In this document: piece after piece, positions 11,421-22,199 of the stretch
Layout: every line of letters starts with the position of its first letter
Numbering within the stretch: the first letter of the stretch is position 1
Source: Brienomyrus brachyistius
Taxonomy: Eukaryota > Chordata > Actinopteri > Osteoglossiformes > Mormyridae
Assembly (NCBI RefSeq): GCF_023856365.1
Contig: NC_064538.1
Coordinates: 5,721,832-5,785,831, forward strand
Length of the DNA: 64,000 bases
Direction: 5' to 3'
Notes under the pieces: model-generated
Seen by the model: the letters and a program-made list of their open reading frames with translations, nothing else
Told to the model about the DNA's origin: nothing
Databases searched by the model: none
Made by a program: the position numbers and the translations under genes

Positions 11421-13559
11421 ATTGCAGAGTTAATTACACTGACCAGTGGTGGCCCCCGCAGGCTTGGATCTCGATGGAGGGCTTGCTGTCACGTCCCATC
11501 CACTGACTGAATGATACCACAGCGCACAGTGATAGAGTCCTGATATCCCTGACATTACGGCTTGCAAATCAGACCTTAAAACAAGAAATACTAGTGAATC
11601 GCTCTCAGCAGACGGCACTCGCTTCCCCAGCTGCAAACAAATCAAAAACTTTAGAAAATTAAAATGGAAAAATAAATGTCAACATGCTTATATAAGTCTT
11701 GGCTGTTTATTGAAAAAAAAAAAACACTGAAAAGTACATTATTAAAATAACCTTTTTACTCTCTTGTCTAGCACGGAAATCGCATCTAAAAACACACATT
11801 CCTAAAATAACAGGGAACGACCCTTGCAATCATTTCTGACTTTGATGCATTTTTCTAGGTCTTTATTTACATAAACTGTGGCTCTGTCGGTACTATAGCC
11901 TCAATGCCGACAGTTGCATAGACACAAAAGGTTTTTTAACATATAAATGATGCTCAGTAAGGAACAACAACAACAAAAACCCTGCCTGTGACATTTAATA
12001 TATGCAAATTCAAGTTATCATATCACTGCAGGCATTGCTACATCGCAGGAACGTGACCAATCAGACGGATCAGGGAAGGCGGACCAGTTAGGGTTCGTAT
12101 TCACCAGTCGTCTTCACCCTGAACAGACAGATATGTCCCAGGATGCTGCCAACCTTCCCCTATTGTTTATCTGTAGCTGAGGAGCCCCCCCCCCCCCCCC
12201 CCCCCCTGGAAGCATATTCCCCGAGAGGGAAATAAATGCTAAATGCCAGCTATTTATAGAGCTAGAAATTTTATAGAGCAGCTCAAGTCCAGCAAGGTCA
12301 CTATGACATGGGGTTTCAATTCCCAACTAATCGCTCCACAACCTCAACTAATAAAAAAGGCATAAACCTAAAAAAAAATAGACATGCATCATTTTCCATG
12401 CCCCCCCCCCAGCCAAAAGTCAGCTTATTGTCACAAACACCATCAATTTAATAATTATAGCAGCTGAGCATCCATATCGCCGATTTTGCCGGAAAATGTC
12501 AATGTACGCATTGGCCCACCTAATGGAACCTTAGGTATCCTGTGCCTCTGAAATCAGAACTGAATAAGTTCGAGACTCTCCTGCACCCTGGGAGATGGGA
12601 GATAAAAGGTCCCCCTCACACCTGCATGGAAAAGCAGCACAACAGGAATAATGAAGCACCCATGCGAGGGCTGGAGGCAGAAAAACAGTGATAAAGAAGC
12701 ACTCAGCCCCAGAATTTTTCAATTCCCTGTACATGCACCTATAATTGCAGTTAAACCAAATTAATGAGGAAATAATGAAAAACGTATTAACACAAAATGA
12801 CTACAGCGTCAAATCCCCTAATTACAACTGTTGAGACAGCACTAAATTTGTGGATTAAAAAAGTTCCCTCTAGTCACCATAATGAGTAGAGATATTCATT
12901 TCTTTTGACGAAAGAATTCTCCTATGCATTGCTGCTACCGTCTTTAATGGCATTTTAATTGAAAGCTTATATTTACGTGGAAGGAAAATCTCACTCCCCT
13001 TAACTGTTTTGCCAAATGTGTTCATTGCAATTCATTACTGCTGGCCCATGCCGTGATAAATATTGAATCAAAACCAATAATTGTTTATGACAGCAGGTTG
13101 AAATTTGGGTTGATATACTCTGCGTAAAATGGCCACATTTTAAACCTATGAATGAAGGTACAGGCCTCATTGTTTGGATCAATGACCTCGACGCCCCATG
13201 AACTTCTAGCTACTTCTAATCAGATGCTTTGGAGATCTGAAAATCCATAAACAGAACTTGTGTTAAATGTGGCTAAATATTATTTAGGACTGAAACTGCA
13301 GAAAATGTTCATTTGAACAACGTTATTATTTAGTTCTACTACTGATTCTAAGATTACGGAATATCAAAGGGCATTAATAAAATACTTGCAGTTCCAGAAT
13401 CCCAATCCTGGACTCAATGCAATACTGGTATGTAACATAGGCACAGTAGGATTGTGAGGGCTTACTTACTATTCTGGGATGGCAGAGTGTGGACGTTTTG
13501 GCACATTTTGAAAATCTGCTTAATATTATTCCTTAACGCTGTCAGCCTTCATTTGGAGG
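11421..13559. other. Intergenic sequence with long C homopolymers
   Basis: No gene is supported. It holds a 22-base C run at 12185-12206 and a 10-base C run at 12401-12410. The part from about 12740 to 13360 is AT-rich with repeated AATTAAT-type motifs and could contain regulatory DNA. Confidence 0.4.
12185..12206. repeat. Poly(C) run, 22 bases
   Basis: An uninterrupted C homopolymer. It is one of the longest in the window, and its exact length is likely to be polymorphic and error-prone in sequencing. Confidence 0.9.
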
Positions 13560-13870
13560 ATGGTACCGCGTGACAATTGAACGCAGTGACTCTTCCACGA
13601 AATGCTGAACATCCAGGGAATGAGGCGAATCGGGGACTTAATCAGGAAGCCGACATGCGCCTGCTTGCCATCGTGCCGAAGGTGTGTGAGTGGCTGGGGA
13701 AGGCGCTCGCGGATACGCTCCAGAACATTCCATCGCACACCTGGCCCTCCGGCCCGCCTCTGCCCGGAGCAGACTGCGCCACATGTAATCATCGGCCATC
13801 AACTCTAATTGGGTGCTGTGGGAGATTCCTCACATTCCATTTTTCCCGTGGTTAATTCCTCGCTCTGCAT
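13560..13870. other. CpG-rich unique block, possible regulatory element
   Basis: Contains many CpGs (13570-13770) followed by CATGTAATCATCGGCCATC and AACTCTAATTGGGTGC-type homeodomain-like motifs. Two overlapping open frames (92 and 68 codons) run through it but encode nothing recognisable and follow from the GC content. It is a candidate enhancer by texture only. Confidence 0.25.
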
Positions 13871-14998
13871 GACAGCTTGATGGCTCTTCCCACCAACCTG
13901 CTGTACCGTCTCCCTCCGTCACCCGCGTGGGCCCTCTGCCTGGGAAAACTCAAAAGAACGGCAAATGACTTCTTATCGTGGTGAAAAAAGCACAAGGCTT
14001 TGTCCTTAAATGAGAAGTCCTTCTCTGTGACATGATGTTTGAATCCTTGTTCCGGTTTGAATACGGAAAACAGAGACGCTTCTGAGAGGGGAAAAAAAAA
14101 TCGGCACGCCGCCAGTTGTGTGCGTACATCATTTCACAATCCATCATCTCGCCTCATCCCATTTTTGCTTATTTAGCATGGGAATTAAGTCTGGAAGAGA
14201 ACACTGAGCTGTAGACAACAATGGCAGTCAAACAGCAAAGCTTTTTATAGGGAGTATTCAGCCACATTGGCAGTAGTGGTTGTATGTAGGGGCCATACAG
14301 AGAGAGAGATTTAAGAGGGACTATTCAGTCCCCAGAGCTACTGTTTGGGGAGCATTCCCAAATCCATTTATCTGCATTTTACTGCTTGTAGCATCTTTCT
14401 ATATGCTGTACGTCCCTCTGTACTGGCATACAATGCATCCTCACATCAAATTGTTTTCACATGCCCCATCACGGAAGAAACAAACAGTCTAAGGGCTCGC
14501 TGTATTGAGGAAGACATCTTACAGCGGAGCAGGTGGGGATGTGTAGGTGAATAAGTGTGGGATTTACGCTTGTTTTGTCGTTGCTAACATAAAGGGGGTG
14601 ATGTCTGCAGAGCTGATGTGTGGACCTATCTATGAGACTATCTATGACCTAAAAACCATAATGCAGACACATGAGTGGAAGTGAGGGCAGCTCAATAATG
14701 GATTTAGAAGATGAAGATGTCTTACAGGACCAGCTAAATGCCGTTATTCATTTTTAAATAATGACCTTGTCCAAAGACGTTTTCTGGAAGTCCTGAACGG
14801 CCATGCATGAACGACACATGGATCTTTATGAAAACTGACCGTGATATTCTCCACATTCTTACCAAAATGTTAGATTTAACATGACCCAGCCAGGATTAGA
14901 GCATTGGATCATTCAAACCATTTGTACCAACTGTTATTGTGATATAGTCCCATTGAAATTATTGTCACAGGAGAACACAAGAAAAAAACTAAAGACAC

Positions 14999-15002
<4 letters not shown>
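13871..15002. other. Intergenic sequence
   Basis: No gene or mobile element recognised. It is mixed-composition unique DNA. Confidence 0.45.

Positions 15003-15040
<38 letters not shown>
15003..15040. repeat. (AC)n microsatellite, left of the TIR element
   Basis: A perfect dinucleotide tract of 19 units. It ends 9 bases before the terminal inverted repeat of the element at 15050. Confidence 0.95.
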
Positions 15041-15042
<2 letters not shown>

Positions 15043-15049
15043 ACATGTA

Positions 15050-15313
15050 GGGTATACCTATCCTTATGGGGACCGCTCATTCACTTCTATGGGAAAAATG
15101 CTAATGCTAACTATGACAACCTTAACCCCCACCCTGCCCTAACCATAACCATAAGTAACCAAGCAAAACACAAGAGTTTTTGCATTTTTAGCTTTTTCAT
15201 AGCAGTCACTGATTTTTATAAAATAGAGTTTTCCCTAAAACTCTAAGTAAAAAAAAAAACGGGTATTTATCACGTTATGGGGACATTTTGTGCCTCTTAG
15301 GATAGGTATACCC
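15050..15313 (-). mobile_element. Short TIR element embedded in a microsatellite (copy 1)
   Basis: A 264-bp segment with a perfect 15-base terminal inverted repeat: GGGTATACCTATCCT at 15050-15064 and its exact reverse complement at 15299-15313. Inside each end is a TTATGGGGAC motif. It is bounded on the left by (AC)19 and on the right by (CT)n(CA)n. A homologous copy in the other orientation lies at about 49938-50190. Matching landmarks, in the copy-2 sense, are TCCCCA..GTGATAAA near the 5' end, AAAAATCWGTGAMTGC in the middle, GGTTAYTTATGGTT, then CCCATAGAAxTGAATG and GGTCCCCA near the 3' end. It has no coding capacity. It resembles a non-autonomous DNA transposon, but the superfamily is not clear to me. 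Confidence 0.75.
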
Positions 15314-15314
15314 G

Positions 15315-15353
<39 letters not shown>

Positions 15354-15356
15354 ACA
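15315..15356. repeat. (CT)n(CA)n compound microsatellite
   Basis: Seven CT units, then fourteen CA units, starting two bases after the right terminal repeat of the preceding element. Confidence 0.95.
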
Positions 15357-15404
15357 ATGGCCCTTATTCATTTGCATATTGTTTTGCAGATCCCTGCACC
15401 CTTC

Positions 15405-15695
15405 CTGTATCGCTGGGTGTGGAGTTCACAGGTTCTCCGCTGTTTGAAATGGCTTCCTTTGGCTTCTCCGGTTTCCTTCCACGTTCTAAGACCATGCAGT
15501 TAGATGGACTTGCATCTCTCAGTTTCCCATAATATCTAATTGTATATGGGAGTGTTTGCTCTGCAGCAGACTGGCAACCCCAGCAGGAAATGCCTCCTGC
15601 CTGCCTTGCGCTTTCTGGGATAGCCTCCAGGCTGTACGGAGGTTAGGGTTATGGAATATGGAGCCATTCATGAATGGATGGATGCTTATTTAAAA
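15405..15695 (+). mobile_element. V-SINE copy, 5'-truncated and degenerate
   Basis: The V-SINE central domain is recognisable in order: GTGTGGAGTTCACAGGTTCTCC, then GGCTTCTCCGGTTTCCTTCCAC, a CCATGCAGTTAG segment, and CTCAGTTTCCCATA. The tail has CTGGGATAGCCTCCAG and ends in GAATGGATGGATG. The tRNA-like head is missing or unrecognisable. Divergence is high, so it is an old, inactive copy. Confidence 0.7.
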
Positions 15696-16107
15696 ACTGA
15701 GGCTGAGAAAGCCTTTCTTTTTTATAAAAAGAAAAACCTAGCTAAGAAATATTAGTTTAGGGATGAATAAATGGTTTGCATAATCAGCGACCAACCAATC
15801 ATAATTTAGTACTAATGAAATAACACAACGCTTTTACATGTGAATGCATTTTGTCGTAGATATACGACCTCTAAATAGCCTAAGGTCTCTAAAGAATGTG
15901 TAAAATTAATTAGCTTTCATTACTGACTGGCCAACAGGTAACCAGCTAATGTTATGGTGTAAATAAATGATAAATTATTTGTAATTGTGCCGGTCCTCGG
16001 CTAGATGGGGGGAGCAACCTTTGCTAAAATGTCCTTGAATGTTATGCATCTCCTCTATTCTTTTTCACCTTTATCTGCGGAAGATGGCAGCTGCGGGGGT
16101 GATGGAG
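15696..16107. other. Intergenic sequence
   Basis: AT-rich with repeated TTAGTTTAG/TAATTAG motifs. Nothing recognised. Confidence 0.4.
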
Positions 16108-16620
16108 CGGTCTGACAGTCCCCGGCCCGCCCCTGCTGTGTTAGTTAAAAAGAAGGATGGGGGCTGTCACTTCTCTGTGGACTGCAGGCAATTAAAGACC
16201 CACTCTATAGCATAGTCTAGTAGAGTAAACAATATATGCTCTCTTCCCCCCTACCCCTTTCAACAATGCTTTAGGCTACATTGCAGGCTATGGGTGGTTT
16301 ATTTTCTCGTGACAGGGGCTTGAGGGTCATGTCATCCCAGGAGGCCTCAGAAAGATTGAGGATCCATGTGTGCTGCTGCCACTGAACCTATGCTCTTGAG
16401 AGCTACTGTGGCAGATGCTCCTGGTCGTGGTAAAGACCCTGCAGGTCTTCCAGCCCTACTTATTTGCGGAGAAGTTTCAGCCGAGGACAAATTACGCCCA
16501 GCTCACCTGGCTACTGGACCACAAGGAGCACAAGATGCAGATGGTGAGGACCTTGGAGATACTGTGGGATTATGACCCAACAATGAGATGGAGCATCTGT
16601 TTGATAAAATGAATGACCCC
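16108..16620 (+). pseudogene. Ty3/gypsy retrotransposon pol relic
   Basis: Two pieces of a gypsy-type pol gene remain in the right order. At 16108-16200 the frame reads ...PAVLVKKKDGGCHFSVDCRQL, which fits the start of the reverse transcriptase palm (family pattern VLVKKKDGSxRFCVDYRxLN). At about 16417-16600 a second frame reads FQPYLFAEKFQPRTNYAQLTW and continues with LEILWDYD, which fits RNase H (family pattern FRPYLYGxxFxLRTDHxALTWL...QYD). The RT core with its YxDD motif is absent between them, so a deletion has joined the pieces. No LTR is attached. It is a dead, very old copy, and this is from recognition rather than a search. Confidence 0.75.
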
Positions 16621-16631
16621 CCCCCCCCCCC
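16617..16631. repeat. Poly(C) run, 15 bases
   Basis: An uninterrupted C homopolymer just downstream of the gypsy relic. Confidence 0.9.
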
Positions 16632-17279
16632 TCCTGACTTTGTAGCATTAATGATGTCAGGCCCAGCCAGTCGAGCAACTGGGAACTCCAGGTACTGTCT
16701 GCATAGCTTCTCTTTCCAGATGAACAGACACGAGATCCAATCCAGAGACAAAACGTAGCTAGAGAGATGGAGATTGCAAAGTGTCCAGCAGCTGGGTTGA
16801 CTTCTGCTCTACCAGATATTGCATGTGGTTTTTCTAATGAGCTTCGCAGCTGGACTCTGTACCGCAGCTCTTCACTGGGGTGCTGCATGAGGGCTCAGAG
16901 GTTCTGCAGGCTACCAGAGCACCTCAATGATTTTGTTCTGAAGCAACTGGTGGATCAGCATGGCGCCCGCTGCAGTTTAATTAACTTTACTGCAGTTACC
17001 ACCTGAGCTAGTCCGTTGGATTGCTACGCTGGATCAGGGCCATCTTAAAGTCTCTGCAAGAAAAATTTCTAAAATGATTTCAGAAGCCAGGGAGGTGAAA
17101 TTCTGCATTAATCCAAGGGCTTAAGTCATTAAACTTTCACACAAAAGTGCTCCGGAGTCTTCAGTTATTGGCTCGATGTTCTCATACAAGTTCACCGCCA
17201 GGGAATGATCTGTCTTGACTGCGTGCATGACATGGCAGAAAGTATTGCTGGGCTGCGATCTGTTTACAGATGTGCTGTA
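16632..17279. other. Intergenic sequence
   Basis: A 79-codon open frame at 16767-17006 on the plus strand encodes no recognised domain. It could be further decayed retrotransposon sequence, but I cannot show that. Confidence 0.35.
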
Positions 17280-17480
17280 AGTCGTCAGTCCACTGAAGGC
17301 TAATATTAATTATTGCTGTCGAATTTCCCAGGGTGATTAAACATTCAGGGAAGGGCCTGGTGATTAATTAATGCAAAGAACTAAGGAGGTGGCTTCTGGT
17401 TAAAGGATATTTAATTACTTATTGGTCAATTAAGCTACGGGCCTCTGCTTAATGCAATGTACGGTTTAATTTGTTTTCCT
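17280..17480. other. Candidate conserved noncoding element
   Basis: Unique, repeat-free DNA with a dense series of homeodomain-like motifs: ATTAATTATTG at 17307, GTGATTAATTAATG at 17362, TTTAATTACTTATTGG at 17410 and TCAATTAAGC at 17428. There is no coding potential. Such clusters are common in vertebrate developmental enhancers. This is inference; one sequence cannot show conservation. Confidence 0.3.
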
Positions 17481-19119
17481 TTTGGCTCCAATGCAGAGAA
17501 AAGTCAGGACACTTGTTTACTGTAATGTTGCATTATAGTTTTCGCTTTCAATTTATTTTACATTTGGGTTTTTATGAAGATATAATACATACAAGAGTGT
17601 GTCATTAATTAGGAACACAGCTGCTGTTTGGGCAGATAACTCTTGTCAAGGGGTCAGTAAGTGATTAGAGTAGCAAAGATTAACAAAAACCAGCTTGGCT
17701 ACTTCAGGACTCTGATCCCATCTTCCTTTCAGTGTCGTCAGTTTTTCAGTCGTTTAAACTGATTTGTTTTCATGCAAAAAAGCTTCAAAACTAAAAGTTA
17801 AGTTCCCCAGCATGTTTGCGATGTCAGACAGCTGCAAGTTCCATTTAATTTACTATAAGGTATCATGAGATCTGTATTAAGGTGAGATATACTTCATTCA
17901 TCCCAGGGGAAAATAGTTTGCGAAGGAACATAAAGTGATCGGCTACAAACGCAAACAAAAACTCAATTAAACGAATGCAATCAATGGCAATGCTTCATAC
18001 TTATTCTCTGTCATTTTTCTCAAAATAAAGCTGAATATAGAACTTAATATATTTTCCATATGTCACTGGAAGAGAAAAGAAACATGCTGTCTGCCTCCAA
18101 GAGACACAGATGATGAAAGTTCCACAAACTGGCCTGGGTAGCGTACATTTATCACTTTAAAGCCCCCCTGTCCTATACCAGTGCGGAATAGATTAATTAC
18201 AATGGATATGGTTTCTCATTCTAAAACGCATTAATATATTTCTGTGCATCATTCATTATAGACACAGTCCAGCTGCGTGTTGTGAATCTGCTTGTTAATC
18301 TACTGTCCAGCAGGTGAACAGTATTGAAATACAAAAAAAAAATAAAAAAATCCAGACTTAATGAATAAAGCTCCCATTTCACACCAACACAGCTTATGTC
18401 AAAAGGTGCACGTCTAAGGGAAGATGGATAAACTATTATGCTTCTATGACTGGGGATGAATTATGAGGAAGGATGCCACTTAGAGGGATAATTTACAAGA
18501 GCTTTCTGACAGCAGTGGGGGTTTATGGGGATGGGGGCCATGGTACCTTCTGATGATAGCTCCAGGATATTCTTTAGCAGTTCATTATGGGCCACCTATC
18601 GGGACTAATTTAATTGTAGCGCATGCAGGTTTTCTTTTGACAAAGCACTAAAATGATGCCGTGAGTCATTCGTGCTTTATGAGAAGGCCAGGCAGGTCAG
18701 CCCATTCATTGAATTTGTAATACTGCTTTCGCAGCCTTAGTTCGTTATCCTTTGACAGGATCCATTCCCATTTCTAAGGTGTAAAGTTAATGGGCTTGCT
18801 AAAGGATCAAAGTTTTGGCTACGGAATAACATACTCTGAATTCCGGGAAGACAATCAGCATGCGGAGTCTCACCATTCTAGATCTAGATTTACGCTGACA
18901 ACGCAAGCAGATGTTCCTTAGATCTTCTGATTGTGGAAATGCTCTATGTATATTAATAAAATTAGACCAGAGGGGAATGTTCTTAGCTAGTTCTACTGGG
19001 AAGGAGATTGCCTTCAGCTCTTTCATCTAGTAATTTCTGAGAAGAGAGACAAATACTGATTTCTTCGGATTGAGAATCCTGATGCCACTGGTTTCTTCAC
19101 TTCCCTTTCGCTCATGTTA
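17481..19119. other. Intergenic sequence, possibly regulatory
   Basis: No gene is supported. AT-rich unique DNA with A-rich runs at about 18330-18350. An AGCTGCGTGTTGTGAATC segment at 18271 recalls the miR-138 seed region, but an extra base and the lack of a partner arm argue against a microRNA. Confidence 0.35.
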
Positions 19120-19560
19120 AATAAGACGCTTGTTAGTATGTGCAGATGGTGGCCCCTTATTTAGTCGTTCAGCCGCAGCGGTGGAATCACGGCGACGTCT
19201 TTGCAAGGCTGTCTCCCGAAACGCGAGCGACGTGACGCGATCCATCACTTCCGGCGAGAAAGAGAAGAGCCAGGTTCAGCAACATGCTCCCAGTGCTCAT
19301 CCCGAATATTAATCAGAGGCCTAATTTTAATTGAAAATCGTCGCCCGCTGGACTGGCTGCGATGTGTGTCTTGCAGCAGCAGCAGCAACAGTGAGGTTTT
19401 ATTATCAGAATTTTGCCAGCTGTTATTTCCAATCCCTCATTCTGCGGCTGATTGACAAGCTCTGTGAAAGGAACATGATTCTCATCCTCCACGTCCTGCC
19501 AAAGCCGGGACTGTTTCACTGACTGTCCTGGCAGAACACAACTGAACAGCAGAGCGAGTG
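19120..19560. other. CpG-containing unique block with AGC repeat
   Basis: CpG-rich from 19165 to 19260 (GCGACGT, AACGCGAGCGACGTGACGCG). It is followed by an AT-rich part with TTAATCAGAGGCCTAATTTTAATTG around 19308 and a short (CAG)n stretch at 19376-19390. Several frames stay open by chance because CpG-rich DNA lacks stops. It is a candidate regulatory block and no exon can be defended. Confidence 0.25.
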
Positions 19561-21689
19561 CCGGATGTGTGCCAGCGGTTTGTGTGTCTGTGAAGCGAGA
19601 TCTGTGAGGCCAAAGTCTACCTGATCATTTATCTATGTCATTCTTATGTTTAAGCACTATCAACATTCAAACAGGTAAATAGAGACACAAAATCCTTAAT
19701 CAAAGTGGGTGTAAACTGCATAAATGTCCTGTACAAAGGCTACACACATAACTGCTAACTTTCACCCACTGCTTTGCTGATGCTTTTATCTGAAGACCAA
19801 TAAACTCTTTCAAGAGCCAAAAATGCTTTAGTGCGTCTGATGTTAAATGACTGCCTGAGGAACACGTTAAAAGAAATTGAGAAAGTGAGATATTTTGTTC
19901 CCATTGAACATCCCCCCAGGCCATTAGTGGCTTGTTGATTTGGCCTCCCAGGCTGTGATGTAACTGTACCTTCAGTTGACAATAATTCAGTTTAACAGAC
20001 AGTCCTTCAACATCATGGCTGAACATATAGGTGTCCTCCCCCAAGGATGCCCTGTGAGGACATTTTCCTCGTGATGTTCAGCTTGCAGCCTAGTGAGATG
20101 ATCACACCTGAACATGGAGAGAAGGTTCTTGATTTTTCTTTAGAAGTCGCCTGGTAATAGAGGTGAATTGGGCTACTCTGCCCTGAGGGAACGAGATTGA
20201 AAAGTGTTGCGTGACTGATGTTACAATATTACAGATTGAATAAAGGACGTCGTGCATCCCTTCCAAAAATTAATCCCCTCCTAGGACACTTGCTTCTGTC
20301 CACTAAACAAATAACGAAGGCTTGCTTTGCTACCGGAGTGTCCTGGTACATGCTGGAGGCAGCCAAACAAAAAGGAAGATGATAGCAAAGGTTTGGCCAT
20401 CATGACCATCAACGTTGCCCATCCCTTCTCAATGCTGCAGCCATAACCATGATGTTCCGGAAGGTGCTACCAGGGTGTAGCCCAGATTTGTATGTCTAGC
20501 GGAAACCATGTGCATCCTTGTGCCAGTAAATTGATTAGGTATTTCCAGTAGATGGCAGCCTGGACTTTCACAGATCAGCGGTCAATGATGCAAGAGTAGA
20601 GGGAGAATAGTTGTTATTGTTGTAGTAGTTAGTAGTTAGTAGTGTGCAGCTGTATGAAGAGGGTCTGAGGTACCCGCATATCTCATTCATCATACTGTCT
20701 ATCCAAACATCATACTGAGGTATAACATATTTTGAAAGCTGCACTATTCCGGCATTTTGAAATCATTGTGATACAGTTTGGCATGCAGATGTGGGGGGGG
20801 GGGGAATCCCAGCTAATTTGTTGTAAGGATTTCAAAATAGTACGGTATGCTTTACTACCATAATACTGCATAAGGTCAATATTACCATGTCACACGACTG
20901 TACATTTCAGCACAACTGTCCAATCATAGAGGCCTGCGAATGTCAGCAATCAAACATAGTATTAAAAAAATACTTTTTGAAACTATAAACATATGCCAGG
21001 TACACAGGGATCCTTAAAAACTCTCAAAAAGTATTACATTTGCTTATGCAAGAAAGGTCTTAACTGATACTGAAATATTTTTGGGAGACGGGAGGGGCAC
21101 TAGCTTCAGGTATCTAACAAGCTGCTCTAAGTTAGCCTATAAGTGACACAAAGCGGCTCTGAAAACCTGCCAACAGACAGCAGGCTTTTCCCATTTCTGT
21201 TCAGCTCTCGCCTTCACTTTAGAACTACAAAGCACTACTCCACAACATACACCACTATACCACAATACACAATACCAGCAATGCTAAAGAAGCAGATAGT
21301 TGGCTATTACAATAACTCATTCAGTGCAATCCTGTCAGGAACTCCAAAAAGATAGAACTCACAATCCTAGACTATTCGAAAGACTGCATCAAGGTGAAGT
21401 CCACTATCATTCAGAAAGTGTAGGACAGGAGCCCCTTAAAGTATCCCACAGTGAGGCAGGTGGCCTGTTTGGATCCCAGCATGATGTTCTCTGATCCAGA
21501 TTGGCGGAGGGCAATAGCGTATGATGAAACTGGTGCAGAAGTTTCAGTAAGACCAGCAATTGTCAAGAGGCATCATTAAAGAATCTGCCTCTAAATGTTA
21601 AAGAAACCTGATTAATGTAAAATTTCATCTAAATTATATTTTTTCAGTTTGTTTTTTTTTGATTATGTCCTTCCTGCTGTTTGTTGCAG
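19561..21689. other. Intergenic sequence
   Basis: No gene is supported. It holds a 12-base G run at 20793-20804 and a short TAGTAGTTAG tandem around 20618-20640. The part 20640-20910 has repeated CATACTG / ACCATAATACTG motifs that resemble a decayed non-autonomous DNA transposon, without clear ends. A frame at 19700-20044 (minus, 114 codons) is not recognised. Confidence 0.35.
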
Positions 21690-21823
21690 GTGATGTGACT
21701 ACCCGATGGATTGGTGCCTTCTTGTCTGGTGAAGCTAAGAATGACACCTTCTCCTTCTACTGGCCCTGTGAGACAAAGCAAACAATGTTCCTCCATGATG
21801 TCCTGAGCCACAAAGGAGGTTTT
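21690..21823 (+). CDS. Exon-like open segment, unrecognised
   Basis: A 134-base segment preceded by a long pyrimidine tract and TTGTTGCAG (acceptor ending 21689) and followed by TTT|GTAAGAA (strong donor at 21824). One frame stays open throughout (entering with two bases of a split codon, leaving at phase 0) and encodes 44 residues including DVTTRWIGAFLSGEAKND and FYWPCETKQTMFLHDVL. The composition is protein-like. I do not recognise the family. It lies in a repeat-rich tract 400-500 bases upstream of an L2 LINE relic, so it may belong to a mobile element or a decayed gene rather than to a host gene. No partner exon was found: 21900-22180 has lysine/glutamine-rich pieces but is full of stops. 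Confidence 0.3.
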
Positions 21824-22199
21824 GTAAGAAGCTTATTCGCAATAGTTGAGAGAGGATTCTCAGCACACAAAAAAGTAGATACCAAAAAATGAATTGATGA
21901 AATGATTTCATGTAAAGAACACAATGATCACTCAGTGATTCTGTATCTGTCTAGATACAGAATGTAGCTAAATGAACAGCAGAGAAAGGAAATCACTAAT
22001 ATCCAGACACAGAAGTAAAAAGCTGCAACGTGAAAACATAAAGGAACTTGAGAAAAGGATGGAAACTCTGCTCCAGGTATCTAACAGCCTGTAGATGGAT
22101 GCTGATCGGCAAGCTAAAGGGAAGGCTGGACCTTTGCTGGCAGTAGCTCATCACAAAATCAGACATGTTGAAGAAACGATTCAAAGAAAAAAAATGTGT
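21824..22199. other. Intergenic sequence, possible decayed coding DNA
   Basis: The frame of the preceding exon-like segment runs on to a stop near 21890. Beyond it, plus-strand frames contain charged, coiled-coil-like pieces interrupted by stops (around 21975-22080). I cannot assign them. Confidence 0.3.

Noticed and set aside
18271..18296. Similarity to the mature miR-138 5' end
   Set aside because: An extra base interrupts the match, the 3' half differs, and no complementary arm is visible nearby.
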